DNA of 37,769 bases from Sphaerimonospora mesophila NBRC 14179 = JCM 3151 (GCA_001552515.1 BCRI01000071.1:1-37769); one strand, 5' to 3'; positions 1 to 8,190 are shown, numbered from the stretch's first letter. The notes: generated by a model not told the origin, from the letters alone. Numbers and translations: made by a program.

Positions 1-304
1 CGCCGATCACCGCGGTGAGCAGCGAGACGGCGATCGCGTTGGCGGCCCAGGTGAGGAACTTGGTGTCCCCGAGCACCTGCGCGTAGTTGTCCAGCGTCGG
101 CTGTTCGAACGGCCGGACCGAGGCCGACTCGATGACCGTCCTGGGCTTGAGCGAGGTCAGCACCAGCCAGGCGACCGGGAAGACCGCGATCAGGCTCGCC
201 GTGATCAGCGTGAGGTGCAGCGCGATCGACTTCAGCGGGCCGCGCTCGCCACGCGGCCGGGGCGTCCGCCGGGACCCCTGAACGGCCTGGGAGGAGCCCG
301 TCAC
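1..304 (-). CDS. malG: Sugar ABC transporter permease, MalG type (N-terminal part, cut by window edge)
   Basis: Inner-membrane permease of a carbohydrate ABC importer; only the first 101 codons are present because the gene runs off the left edge. The reading frame starts at a GTG whose GTGA overlaps the stop of the upstream permease, so the two are translationally coupled. After a basic, Pro/Arg-rich N-terminus (GSRRTPRPRGERGPLKS) comes a hydrophobic segment (LTLITASLIAVFPVAWLVLTS), then the typical MalG-family phrase of a short loop and 'LDNYAQVLGDTKFLTWAANAI' leading into the second membrane helix. The EAA loop would lie outside the window. Neighbours (permease, then binding protein) make it the third gene of a malE-malF-malG operon. 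Maltose/maltodextrin is inferred from the binding protein and the operator, so the exact substrate is uncertain. Confidence 0.85.
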   Translation of the reverse strand, partial: MTGSSQAVQGSRRTPRPRGERGPLKSIALHLTLITASLIAVFPVAWLVLTSLKPRTVIESASVRPFEQPTLDNYAQVLGDTKFLTWAANAIAVSLLTAVIG

Positions 305-1263
305 CATGCCTCCCCCTGCCGGCCGAGCGCACGCCGGTAGACGACGGCCAGCACCGCGAGCAGGGCGAGGATCACCATGCCCCAGGCGGCCGAGCCCGAG
401 TAGTCGCGGATGCCCTCGAACGCCTCCCGGAAGGCGTACGTGACGAGGATCTCCGTGGACCCGGCCGGCCCGCCCTTGGTGAGCAGGAAGATGACCGGGA
501 ACTGGTTGAACGTCCAGATCGTGCCGAGCAGCACCACGGTGCTCGACACCGGGCGCAGGCCGGGCAGCGTGATGTGGCGGAACCGCTGCCGGGGCGAGGC
601 TCCGTCGACCTCGGCCGCCTCGTGCAGCTCGCGCGGGATGGCCTGCAGGCCGCCCAGCATGGCGAGCATCATGAACGGCACGCCCAGCCAGACGTTGCAG
701 ACGATCACCGAGACCTTCGCCCAGAAGGGGTCGTCGAGCCAGGCGATCCCGGCGAACCCGGCCGCCCGGAGCATGGCGTTGATCACGCCGAACTCGCCGT
801 TGAGCAGGTAACGCCAGATGAACGCCGACACGAACGCCGGTACGGCCCAGGGCAGCACGAGCAGCACCCGGTAGACCGACCGCAGGCGCATCGGCCGGTT
901 GAGCAGCAACGCCATGCCCAGCCCGATGCCCACGTGCAGGGCGACGCACACCGCCGTCCAGACGATGGTCCACGTCAGGCGCCCGACGAACGTGGCCGAG
1001 GTGAGGATCTCCACGTAGTTGCGCAGCCCGATGAACTCGTACGTCGCGGGGATGACGTTCATCCCGATGGTGCGGCCCATGTTGGCCTCGGTCGCGTCGG
1101 TGAGCGACAGGTAAACGCCACGCAGCAGCGGGTAGCCGACCAGCACGAGCGTGACGATGACGACCGGGGCCGTCATCGCCCACGCGTACCAGTGCCGGGA
1201 AAGGGCACGCCGCACCGCACCCGGGGGCGCGGCCCGCCCAGCCGCGGCGGCATCGGTCGTCAT
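301..1263 (-). CDS. malF: Sugar ABC transporter permease, MalF type
   Basis: First membrane subunit of a sugar importer, 320 residues. A cytoplasmic N-terminus of about 28 residues precedes the first helix (APVVIVTLVLVGYPLL, about 32-47). Further helices follow, and the EAA loop that docks on the ATPase is at about 215-238 (EAAEVDGASPRQRF ... LPGLRP). The ATG start at 1263 was chosen because it lies 4 bases after the stop of the binding-protein gene and gives the normal family length; the open frame extends far upstream only because of the high GC content. Its stop overlaps the GTG of the next permease (GTGA). It is expected to work with the binding protein upstream and an MsmK-type ATPase such as the one encoded divergently at 2865. 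Confidence 0.93.
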   Translation of the reverse strand: MTTDAAAAGRAAPPGAVRRALSRHWYAWAMTAPVVIVTLVLVGYPLLRGVYLSLTDATEANMGRTIGMNVIPATYEFIGLRNYVEILTSATFVGRLTWTIVWTAVCVALHVGIGLGMALLLNRPMRLRSVYRVLLVLPWAVPAFVSAFIWRYLLNGEFGVINAMLRAAGFAGIAWLDDPFWAKVSVIVCNVWLGVPFMMLAMLGGLQAIPRELHEAAEVDGASPRQRFRHITLPGLRPVSSTVVLLGTIWTFNQFPVIFLLTKGGPAGSTEILVTYAFREAFEGIRDYSGSAAWGMVILALLAVLAVVYRRALGRQGEAW

Positions 1264-1267
1264 CGGG

Positions 1268-2563
1268 TCACCGGCTCCAGCCCTTGAGGATGCCCTCGTA
1301 GGCGGTGGCCACGTCCTCCAGCATCGGCTCGGTGGTCGTCTGGCCGCCGGCGAGCCTCTGGTAGCCCTCCACCAGCGGCTGGAACAGCGAGGCCGCCTCC
1401 GGGATCCACGGCCGCTCCACGGCCGACTCCATCGGCTTCTGCCACTGCGCGATCTTCGGGTTCGCGGTCGCTGCGGGCATGCCGTACGCCGGGGTGCGGG
1501 TGGGCAGCAGGCCCAGCTCTCCGGCGATCTTGGCCTGGCTCTCCGCCGAGGCCATGAACTGGACGAACAGATACGCAGCGGCGAGGTTCTTCGAGCCGGC
1601 GTAGACGGTGTAGTCGTGGCCGCCGACGGGTGCGCCCGATCGCACCGAGCCGGCCGGGACCGGGGCGACGCCGAAGTTGTCCGGATCGTCCTTGAACACC
1701 TTGCCGCCGAGGTTGTCGGCGTTCGACCACGGGCCATTGAAGATCATCGCGACCTTGCCTTCCTTGAAGGCGGTCTCGGCGTTGGTGTAGCTGTCCTGCA
1801 GGGCGGGCTTGGCGGCCGCACCCGACTCGATCAGGTCTTCGACGATCTTGACTCCCGCGACGGACTGCGGCGACGAGATCGTGATCTTCTTGTTCTGCGC
1901 GTCGACGAGGTCTCCGCCCTCGCCGTAGATGAACGGCAGCAGGAAGTAGGCGTCGACGTTGAGCGCGATGCCGTCGGCGTCGGTCTTCGACTTGACGTCG
2001 AGCGCGGTCTGCTTCAGCTCGGCCATGGTGGCCGGCGGGGCGTCGTGGCCCGCCTTCTTCAGCAGCTCCTTGTTGTAGAGCAGGCCGATCGTGTCGGTGA
2101 CCTGCGGCACGCCGTACGTCTTGCCGCCGAACCTGCCGCTGGCCGCCGGCGTGGGCAGGAACTCCTCCGGCCTGTCCACGGCCGGGGTGCCGTCGAGCGG
2201 CGCGAGGTAGCCGAGCGAGGCGAACTCCGCCACCCAGCCGACGTCGGTGCGCAGCACGTCGGGGGCGCCGGATCCGGACGGGGCGGCCGTCTTGAACTTG
2301 TCCCGGGCGTCGGCGAAGGGCACGTTGACGTAGGTCACGTTGATCTTCGGATACTTCGCGTGGAACTCCTCGACGAGCTCCTTGAACGCGGGGGCCTCGG
2401 TGGTCGCGTCCGAGGTGTCCCACCACGTGATCTCACCCGAGACCTCGGCGGGCGCCGCACTGGAGGCGGGAGCCGTACCGGTGCCGCCGTCACCGCCACC
2501 GCATGCCGCCACCGCCAGGGTCAGCGCCGCGGCGGTAGCCGCGGCCGTGATGACTCGCCGCAT
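1268..2563 (-). CDS. malE: Maltose-type sugar-binding lipoprotein
   Basis: Extracytoplasmic solute-binding protein of an ABC importer, 431 residues. The lipoprotein signal is clear: MRR, a hydrophobic stretch, then LAVAA-C with the lipidated cysteine at 21, followed by a Gly/Ser/Ala linker. The mature part has family 1 SBP features: ITWWDTSD at the start, KYPKINVTYVNV, then KVAMIFNGPWS and GVAPVPAG with APVGGHDYTVYAGSKN, as in actinobacterial MalE proteins. The ATG at 2563 is preceded by AAGGAG 8 bases upstream; longer frames lack such a site and would bury the signal peptide. It heads the malEFG operon. A 19-bp MalR-like palindrome at 2631 lies just upstream. Maltodextrin is the likely ligand; other alpha-glucosides are possible. 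Confidence 0.9.
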   Translation of the reverse strand: MRRVITAAATAAALTLAVAACGGGDGGTGTAPASSAAPAEVSGEITWWDTSDATTEAPAFKELVEEFHAKYPKINVTYVNVPFADARDKFKTAAPSGSGAPDVLRTDVGWVAEFASLGYLAPLDGTPAVDRPEEFLPTPAASGRFGGKTYGVPQVTDTIGLLYNKELLKKAGHDAPPATMAELKQTALDVKSKTDADGIALNVDAYFLLPFIYGEGGDLVDAQNKKITISSPQSVAGVKIVEDLIESGAAAKPALQDSYTNAETAFKEGKVAMIFNGPWSNADNLGGKVFKDDPDNFGVAPVPAGSVRSGAPVGGHDYTVYAGSKNLAAAYLFVQFMASAESQAKIAGELGLLPTRTPAYGMPAATANPKIAQWQKPMESAVERPWIPEAASLFQPLVEGYQRLAGGQTTTEPMLEDVATAYEGILKGWSR

Positions 2564-2864
2564 CTGGTTGCGCTCCTTGTTCGGGGGTTTACGTCGGAAC
2601 GTACCGGCCGCCGAGCCGTGGTGAAAGACCTTGCAGAAAGTTTCCGCAAAGTCGTGACCTTCGGCCGGTCTCGGCCCAGCTGGCATCAAATCCGACAAAC
2701 TACTTTTTATGGAGAAAGTGATTTAGTCACCTTGAAATAGCAGTAGTTGCCGGATTGTTCATTGGATGTATGGACATTCGTGGCCGAGACGCGATGTACT
2801 ACCTCATCAATCACAACCGATGGCTGGGGATCCGGGCGCGGCGCCCGGGAGGAACGAGCTTTTG
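2564..2864. promoter_or_regulatory. Divergent promoter region between malE and the MsmK-type ATPase
   Basis: No gene is visible in this 301-base stretch. It is clearly less GC-rich than its surroundings around 2690-2800. It holds the MalR-like operator at 2631 and a small inverted repeat GTGA-TTTAG-TCAC near 2714. The Shine-Dalgarno sequence of the ATPase, GGGAGGA, is at 2847-2853. I could not assign convincing -35/-10 pairs on either strand. Confidence 0.6.
2631..2649. promoter_or_regulatory. MalR/LacI-family-like operator
   Basis: The sequence TTGCAGAAAGTTTCCGCAA is a near-perfect 19-bp palindrome of the form TTGC-R-GAAA-N-TTTC-Y-GCAA, broken only at the two R/Y positions. CTTGCAG-containing sites control maltose and amylase genes in Streptomyces through the LacI-type MalR. 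Here the site lies 68 bases upstream of malE, between it and the divergent ATPase gene. The palindrome is directly visible; the assignment to MalR is by analogy, and no malR gene lies in the window. Confidence 0.6.
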
Positions 2865-4142
2865 ATGAGCACCGTCGTCCTCGACAACGTGACGAAGGTC
2901 TACCCGGGGGGATTTCTCGCGGTAGACCGCCTGAGCCTGCGCGCGGACGAGGGGGAGCTTCTCGTCCTGCTCGGGCCCTCGGGCTGCGGGAAGTCCACCC
3001 TGCTGCGCATGATCGCGGGGCTGGAGGAGATCACATCAGGCGATCTGTGGCTTTCCGGCCAACTCGCCAATGACTACGCACCTCGCGACCGCGATGTCGC
3101 GATGGTGTTCCAGAATGGGGCGCTCTATCCGCACCGATCCGTACGCGGGAACCTGTCCTTCCCGATGGAGATCGCCAAGACCGACCCGAACATGGTCCGC
3201 GAGCGGGTGGTGGAGCTGTCCCGCGCGCTGCACATCGAGGAGACCCTGGACCGCCGGCCGGGCACCCTGTCCGGCGGGCAGCGCCAGCGTGTCGCCATGG
3301 GCCGCGCGATCGTACGGCAGCCGTCCCTGTTCCTGATGGACGAGCCGCTGTCCAACCTCGACGCCGGCATGCGCACAGAACTGCGCATGGAGATCTCATC
3401 GCTGGTGCGTGCGCTCGGGGTCACCACGATCTACGTGACGCACGACCAGGTCGAGGCGCTGACCCTGGCCGACCGCATCGCGATCATGAATCGTGGCGTG
3501 CTGCAGGATGTCGGCACCCCCGCCCAGGTCTACAACGACCCGGCCACCGCCTTCACCGCCGCGTTCCTCAACTCACAGCAGCTCAACCTGCTCGCCGCCA
3601 CCGTCCGGACGCCGCAGAACCAGTTCATCATGCTGGATTTCGGCCCGCACCAAATCACGATGCCATGGACCGATCCACGTGCGTACGCCGTTTCCCAGCA
3701 CACCGGCGCGCAGATCATCGTGGGCATCCGGCCGGACGGGCTGACGCCGGTGCCCGAGCAGACGGAGGGGCCGAGCTTCTTCGGCCGGGTCCGCACCCTG
3801 GAATATCACGGCCACGAGTGGCTGGCCTACCTGGAGGCGGGCATCCCCGCCGTCACCGTGCCGGAACCGCCGGATCCCCGTCGCCACATGAACGGCGGCG
3901 CCGGGGGCAACGGCAAGACCCGCTCGATCATGCGCAGGCTCCTGGGGGCTGGCGGGAGCTCCGAGGAGGAGCACACCCCGCCGCCGGCGGGGTACGGCAC
4001 GCACCGGCGCGCCGACCTGATCGTCCGGCTGGGCAACCGTCCCGTGTGGCGGGCCGGCGAGCACGGCCGGGTCGCCGTCGACGTCTCCCGTCTGATGCTG
4101 TTCACCCAGAGCGGCGCCCGGATCGACCCGCCCCGCCGGTAG
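2865..4142 (+). CDS. MsmK/UgpC-type sugar ABC transporter ATPase
   Basis: Cytoplasmic ATPase that powers carbohydrate importers, 425 residues. The nucleotide-binding domain is complete: Walker A GPSGCGKST (37-45), Q-loop Q83, signature LSGGQ (135-139), Walker B LFLMDE (155-160), D-loop SNLD and switch histidine H193 (VTHDQ). A C-terminal TOBE/OB-fold regulatory region follows, including IIVGIRPDG. The ATG at 2865 was chosen for the GGGAGGA site upstream and because the protein then begins STVVLDNVTKVYPGG, as is usual. Odd feature: about residues 340-385 carry a Gly/Ser-rich and charged insertion (MNGGAGGNGKTRS ... GAGGSSEEEHTPP) that breaks the TOBE region. The cebEFG operon has no ATPase of its own, so this protein may serve both systems, as MsiK does in Streptomyces. 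Its 3' end overlaps the convergent ACT gene by 41 bases. Confidence 0.9.
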   Translation: MSTVVLDNVTKVYPGGFLAVDRLSLRADEGELLVLLGPSGCGKSTLLRMIAGLEEITSGDLWLSGQLANDYAPRDRDVAMVFQNGALYPHRSVRGNLSFPMEIAKTDPNMVRERVVELSRALHIEETLDRRPGTLSGGQRQRVAMGRAIVRQPSLFLMDEPLSNLDAGMRTELRMEISSLVRALGVTTIYVTHDQVEALTLADRIAIMNRGVLQDVGTPAQVYNDPATAFTAAFLNSQQLNLLAATVRTPQNQFIMLDFGPHQITMPWTDPRAYAVSQHTGAQIIVGIRPDGLTPVPEQTEGPSFFGRVRTLEYHGHEWLAYLEAGIPAVTVPEPPDPRRHMNGGAGGNGKTRSIMRRLLGAGGSSEEEHTPPPAGYGTHRRADLIVRLGNRPVWRAGEHGRVAVDVSRLMLFTQSGARIDPPRR

Positions 4143-4761
4143 CGTGCTCCCGGCCGGCGGCCGATCGGGCCAGGGCGCAGACGATGCCCGTCAACCTGGC
4201 GATCTTGTCGAGCTCGGCCTGGTGGAACGGCGGCCCCTGTGACCGGGCCACGACCAGGTGCGTCCCGTCCATCGGCACGCACGCCAGGTGCAGTCCGTCC
4301 CTGGTCATGGCGGAGGCGCGCAGCGGGGTCAGGTCCGCGGCCGGCACGTCCTCGGGCGCCTGCCAGCTCCCGTGCAGCACCGCGCCGCTCCCGGAGTCGA
4401 CCGCGACCGCCCACTCGGCGCTCACCACGTCGGGCATCGCGTCGACCAGCGTGACGATCGCCCGTTCCGGTTCGCCCGCGACGTGGCCGAGCAGGTCGTA
4501 GTCGGGGCTCGTGCCGGGGGCCTCCCGTGTCGGCCACACCCCGTCGACCCGGGCGCCGGGGACCACGCAGATCCGGTCACGCAGCTCGCCGGGCTCGAAC
4601 AGGCCGGGCCAGAAGACGGTGAAGTCGTCCACGGCGCGCCCGGCCCGCCGTTCCAGCACGGTGACCTGCAGAATGTCGGCGCCCATCACCCCGAAGGCCC
4701 GGGCCACCTGCCCCAGCACTCCGGGGCGGTCCGGGAGCGAGACCCGCAGCCGCAGCAACAT
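4102..4761 (-). CDS. ACT-domain protein
   Basis: Putative small-molecule-sensing protein, 219 residues. The first 75 residues form an ACT domain: LLRLRVSLPDRPGVLGQVARAFGVMGADILQVTVLER has the usual beta-alpha-beta with the DRPG turn. A second, less regular ACT-like part may lie at about 90-130 (PERAIVTLVDAMPDVVSAEWAVAVD). The rest (MTRDGLHLACVPMDGTHLVVARS ... FHQAELDKIARLTGIVCAL) looks like a short GAF-like helical-sheet tail. The ATG at 4761 has AGGTGG about 6 bases upstream; a TTG/GTG start 12 codons earlier is possible. It runs convergently into the ABC ATPase gene. No enzyme domain is attached, so it is not a biosynthetic enzyme; a regulatory role is inferred only from the ACT domain. Confidence 0.75.
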   Translation of the reverse strand: MLLRLRVSLPDRPGVLGQVARAFGVMGADILQVTVLERRAGRAVDDFTVFWPGLFEPGELRDRICVVPGARVDGVWPTREAPGTSPDYDLLGHVAGEPERAIVTLVDAMPDVVSAEWAVAVDSGSGAVLHGSWQAPEDVPAADLTPLRASAMTRDGLHLACVPMDGTHLVVARSQGPPFHQAELDKIARLTGIVCALARSAAGREHATGGAGRSGRRSG

Positions 4762-5002
4762 GCCCACCACCTGCCTTCCTACCGGGGCCGACACCAACAG
4801 TCTCCGACACGGGTCGCGCCGCCGTTACGGCGGTGGGCCGGGCATGGGTCGACATCGGAGCGCGCGTACGAGACACCGCCGATCCATGCATGCTCCTTCC
4901 GCAAGTTTCAGAAAGAGCGGGCAAACATCCACTTGGTCCCACTTTGAATAACTTTGGCCTCGAATTTTCGCTGTCGCGAAGTTTCCACGAGATGACCATC
5001 AG

Positions 5003-5008
5003 TAGCCT
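5003..5008 (+). promoter_or_regulatory. Putative -10 element of a leaderless histidine kinase mRNA
   Basis: TAGCCT ends 6 bases before the ATG, so transcription should begin at or next to the start codon. No good -35 is visible 17-18 bases upstream (AGTTTC at best). The same hexamer sits 8 bases before the GTG of the DAHP synthase gene. Confidence 0.4.
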
Positions 5009-5014
5009 CAGGAC

Positions 5015-6472
5015 ATGTCCCTCCCCTGGCCGCGCGTACCGTCCCTCAGGGCACGTCTGACGCTGATCGCCACAGCCGCCGCCGCGCTCGTCCTCATCCC
5101 GGTGGCGATCATCGCGGACATCGTCCTGCGGCACGGCATCGCCGACCGGATCTGGGACGACAGCCTGTCGACCGCGAGCCGGATCGCCGCGGAGGTCCAG
5201 GTGGGGCGGCTGCCCGACCCGCTGCCGACGAGCGGGAACGGCATCGACCTCATCGAGGTGGTCACCTCGGACGGGCGGATCATGGCGGCCAGCGCACCGG
5301 CCAGGGAGCTGCGCCGGCTCAGCCCCTTACGTCCCGCCCCCCACACGCGGGTCAGCCGGGCCACCTCGTGTTCGCTGCCGCACGGCGAGTGCCTCTACGT
5401 GACCGCGGTCAAGGTCTCCCCCGAGCCGGACTCCGCCGTGGTGTACGCGGGCCGGGCCACCCCGGCCGTTCTCGGCACCCGGCTGCCGGAGCTGGGGCTC
5501 CTGCTCGCGTGCCTGCTGCTCTGCGGCGGGGTGGCATCGATCGCCTGGCTGGTCGCCGGACGTGCCCTGCGCCCCGTCGAGGCGATCCGGTCGGAACTCG
5601 GGGAGGTCGCGCCGTCCAACCCCGGCTGCCGGGTGCCGGAACCCCCCGGTGACGACGAGATCGCCAGGCTCGCCAGGACCGCCAACGACGCGCTGTCCCG
5701 GCTGGAGCGGTCGATCCAGCAGCAGCGGCAGTTCGCCGCCGACGCCTCGCACGAGCTGCGCACGCCCATAGCGGGGATCCGCGCCCAGCTGGAGTGCGCC
5801 CGCCTGCATCCGGAGGACACCGAGGAGGCCGTCGAGGCGGCCCTGCGCGACACGGGCAGGCTCGAGGCGATCGTGACGGACCTGCTCCTGCTGGCGCGGC
5901 TCGGCACCGCCCCGCCCACCGTGCGCGAGTTCCTCGACCTCGGGGAACTGCTCACCGCCGAGATCCGCTCCCGCCCGGACCGGGTGCCGACACACCTCCA
6001 GGCCGCGCCGGACGTGACGGTCAAAGGGCTGCGCCCGCAGCTTTCCCGGGTGGTGACCAACCTGCTCGACAACGCCGAGCGGCACGCGGCGACGCGGGTG
6101 CACGCCGAGGTCGGCCGGGTCCGCGACGAAACCGGTGAGCACGCCGTGCTGTCGGTGTTCAACGACGGCGAGCCCATCCCGCAGGGGGACTGCGACCGGA
6201 TCTTCGAACGGTTCTACCGGCGCGACACCGCCAGGAGCAGGACCCACGGCGGGACCGGGCTCGGCCTCGCCATCGCCCGCGAGGTCGTGGAGTCGCACGG
6301 CGGCACGATTCACGTCGAGTGCGAGGACGCGGGCGTCCGGTTCGTCGTCAGGCTGCCGCTGTCGCCCGACCCCGCGCCGGAAACGGCACCCGATCCGGCG
6401 CCCGAGGCGGCGCCCGATCCGGCCTCCGGCGCCGCGTACGGCGCCGCGGTCTCCGACTCGGCCTCCCGCTGA
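5015..6472 (+). CDS. Sensor histidine kinase without adjacent response regulator
   Basis: Membrane sensor kinase, 485 residues. Helix 1 is at about 12-36, an extracytoplasmic sensor of about 120 residues follows (37-155, with two cysteines at 119 and 126), then helix 2 (159-181), HAMP (about 182-235), the HisKA dimer with the phospho-acceptor H246 in FAADASHELRTP, and an HATPase domain with the N-box N353 (NLLDNAERH), G1 (NDGEPIP) and GTGLGL (413-418). A Pro/Ala/Asp repeat tail (PDPAPE repeated) closes the protein. The ATG follows a TAGCCT hexamer by 6 bases with no clear ribosome site, so the mRNA is probably leaderless. Kinases of this design normally sit beside an OmpR-type regulator; here the neighbours are an ACT protein and a sulfatase, so the partner must be elsewhere. 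Confidence 0.92.
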   Translation: MSLPWPRVPSLRARLTLIATAAAALVLIPVAIIADIVLRHGIADRIWDDSLSTASRIAAEVQVGRLPDPLPTSGNGIDLIEVVTSDGRIMAASAPARELRRLSPLRPAPHTRVSRATSCSLPHGECLYVTAVKVSPEPDSAVVYAGRATPAVLGTRLPELGLLLACLLLCGGVASIAWLVAGRALRPVEAIRSELGEVAPSNPGCRVPEPPGDDEIARLARTANDALSRLERSIQQQRQFAADASHELRTPIAGIRAQLECARLHPEDTEEAVEAALRDTGRLEAIVTDLLLLARLGTAPPTVREFLDLGELLTAEIRSRPDRVPTHLQAAPDVTVKGLRPQLSRVVTNLLDNAERHAATRVHAEVGRVRDETGEHAVLSVFNDGEPIPQGDCDRIFERFYRRDTARSRTHGGTGLGLAIAREVVESHGGTIHVECEDAGVRFVVRLPLSPDPAPETAPDPAPEAAPDPASGAAYGAAVSDSASR

Positions 6473-6604
6473 GGGCGGGCGGGGCACGAGGCCGCCGCGG
6501 AGGACGTGAGCAGGGCTGGCGTTTCGCACGCCTTTCGTGCGATTTGTTCACTTTTTGCGTCGAAGCAGTTACGCTCTGTGTGTTTCCGCTGTCCAGCGTG
6601 CGGT

Positions 6605-6610
6605 TACGAT
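6605..6610 (+). promoter_or_regulatory. Putative -10 element of the sulfatase gene
   Basis: TACGAT ends 7 bases before GTG 6618. The -10 match is good and the spacing fits a leaderless transcript; the -35 region is not recognisable. Confidence 0.4.
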
Positions 6611-6617
6611 CCCTGCC

Positions 6618-8171
6618 GTGCCGTTCACAAAGAGAGCCCTGTTCCTCAAGAGGGCAGCGGTCCGCATGAGAGCGCTGTTCCCCAAGAGGGCGGCGATCGC
6701 GAGGGGGCGCGGGAGATGGCCGACCCGGCTGGCCGCCGCACTCACCCTGTGCCTCGCACTCTCCGGCATCGCCCACGGAGAGCCCTCACGCGCGCAACCC
6801 GCCACGCCCCATCGGCCGAACATCGTGTTCATCCTGGTGGACGATCTGGACGCCATGGATCTCAGCCGGTTTCCCAACATCTGGAACCTGCTGGTCCGTC
6901 AGGGGGCGACGTTCTCCCGCTTCTTCGCCACCAACCCCTGGTGCTGCCCCTCCCGATCGTCGATCCTGCGGTCACAGTACATGCACAGCCACCATGTGGT
7001 GAGCAACCGGCCGCCGACCGGCGGCTTTCCCAAGTTCCGGCCGCTGGAGGCCTCCACGGTCGGCACATGGCTGCACGACGCCGGCTACCGCACCGCCCTG
7101 CTGGGCAAGTACCTCAACAACTATCCGACCGGCGCGAGCTGGTCGTACGTCCCGCGGGGCTGGGACGAGTGGGCGGTCCCCGTCACCAGGCTCTATCAGG
7201 AGTACGGCTACGCGCTCAACGAGAACGGGACCATCCGGCAGTACGGCCACGCGGCCGAGGACTACCTCGAGGACGTGCTGAGCACGAAGGCGAGCGCGTT
7301 CGCCACCTCGACCACCGGGCCGTTCTTCCTCTACCTGGCCCCGGTCGCGCCGCACCTGCCCGCCAATTACGCCCCCAGGCACGCCGACGCGTTCAGCGAC
7401 GAGATCGCGCCCAGGACCGCGTCGTTCGACCAGGCGGACACCTCGGCCGAGCCGCTGTGGCTCAGAAAGCACGCGCCGCTGTCGGCGAAGGACGTGCGCA
7501 GGATCGACCGGGTGCACCGGAACCGGCTGCGCGCCATGCTGGGCGTCGACGACATGGTGGGCGCCCTGGTCTCCACCCTGGCCGAGACCGGCCGCCTGGA
7601 CGACACCTACATCTTCTTCACCTCCGACAACGGCTTCCATCTGGGCCAGCATCGGCTGCGCCCGGGCAAGACGACGCCCTTCGAAGAGGACATCCGCATC
7701 CCCCTCGTGGTCAGGGGCCCGGGCATCGTCCCCGGCAGCAGGATCGGCGCGCTGGCCTCGACGGTCGACCTCGCGCCCACGTTCGCCGAAATCGCCGGGA
7801 CCGTGGCGCCCGCGTTCGCCGAGGGCCGCTCGCTCGCCCCGCTCCTGCACGGCCGTGCGGTGCCCTGGCGCGACGCCGTGCTCGTGGAGTTCGCCCACGC
7901 CGACTACTCGCCGAAGACCCCGCCCGACTACGGCGTCCTGCGCACCGACCACTACAGCTACGTGGAGTACGCCACGGGTGAGCGACAACTCTACGACCTG
8001 AGCAGCGATCCCGCGCAGATGCACAACCTCGCCGCGACGGCCGATCCCTTCCTGCTGGCCACCCTATCGGCGCGATTGGCGATGCTGCGCGCCTGCGTCG
8101 GCATCACCTGCCGGGTCGCCGACTCGGCGAGCGCGACCGGCGGGCGCGCACCGCCGGCGCAGGTCCCGTGA
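6618..8171 (+). CDS. Exported sulfatase (type I, formylglycine-dependent)
   Basis: Hydrolyses sulfate esters, probably outside the cell; 517 residues from GTG 6618. The N-terminus is a long basic region followed by a hydrophobic signal segment (LAAALTLCLALSGIAHG). Sulfatase hallmarks: NIVFILVDDLD with the metal-binding Asp pair at 75-76, and the formylglycine signature C-C-P-S-R with C109 as the residue to be oxidised; later ... FTSDNGFHLGQH, the second metal site, and PYxLRTDHY-like C-terminal strands. GTG 6618 is chosen because TACGAT lies 7 bases upstream (leaderless pattern). ATG 6666, giving 501 residues, is the main alternative. The 5' end carries a 36-bp tandem duplication. No formylglycine-generating enzyme lies nearby. 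A perfect terminator follows at 8191. The substrate cannot be told from sequence. Confidence 0.85.
   Translation: MPFTKRALFLKRAAVRMRALFPKRAAIARGRGRWPTRLAAALTLCLALSGIAHGEPSRAQPATPHRPNIVFILVDDLDAMDLSRFPNIWNLLVRQGATFSRFFATNPWCCPSRSSILRSQYMHSHHVVSNRPPTGGFPKFRPLEASTVGTWLHDAGYRTALLGKYLNNYPTGASWSYVPRGWDEWAVPVTRLYQEYGYALNENGTIRQYGHAAEDYLEDVLSTKASAFATSTTGPFFLYLAPVAPHLPANYAPRHADAFSDEIAPRTASFDQADTSAEPLWLRKHAPLSAKDVRRIDRVHRNRLRAMLGVDDMVGALVSTLAETGRLDDTYIFFTSDNGFHLGQHRLRPGKTTPFEEDIRIPLVVRGPGIVPGSRIGALASTVDLAPTFAEIAGTVAPAFAEGRSLAPLLHGRAVPWRDAVLVEFAHADYSPKTPPDYGVLRTDHYSYVEYATGERQLYDLSSDPAQMHNLAATADPFLLATLSARLAMLRACVGITCRVADSASATGGRAPPAQVP
6633..6704 (+). repeat. Two 36-bp tandem repeats in the sulfatase N-terminal coding region
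   Basis: Units 6633-6668 and 6669-6704 match at about 28 of 36 bases. Both begin AGAGCSCTGTTCC and contain CAAGAGGGC. In protein they give RALFLKRAAV and RALFPKRAAI, a duplicated basic segment in front of the signal peptide. The second unit begins right after the alternative ATG start. Confidence 0.7.
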
Positions 8172-8190
8172 TCGGTGCGTCCGCCTCGGA

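Noticed and set aside
1151-2740. 529-codon plus-strand frame opposite malF/malE
   Set aside because: Arg/Gly/Leu-rich shadow; the minus-strand binding protein has a lipobox and family motifs.
4898-4925. Possible second MalR-like site upstream of the histidine kinase
   Set aside because: Only about 13 of 19 positions agree and the centre of the palindrome is lost.
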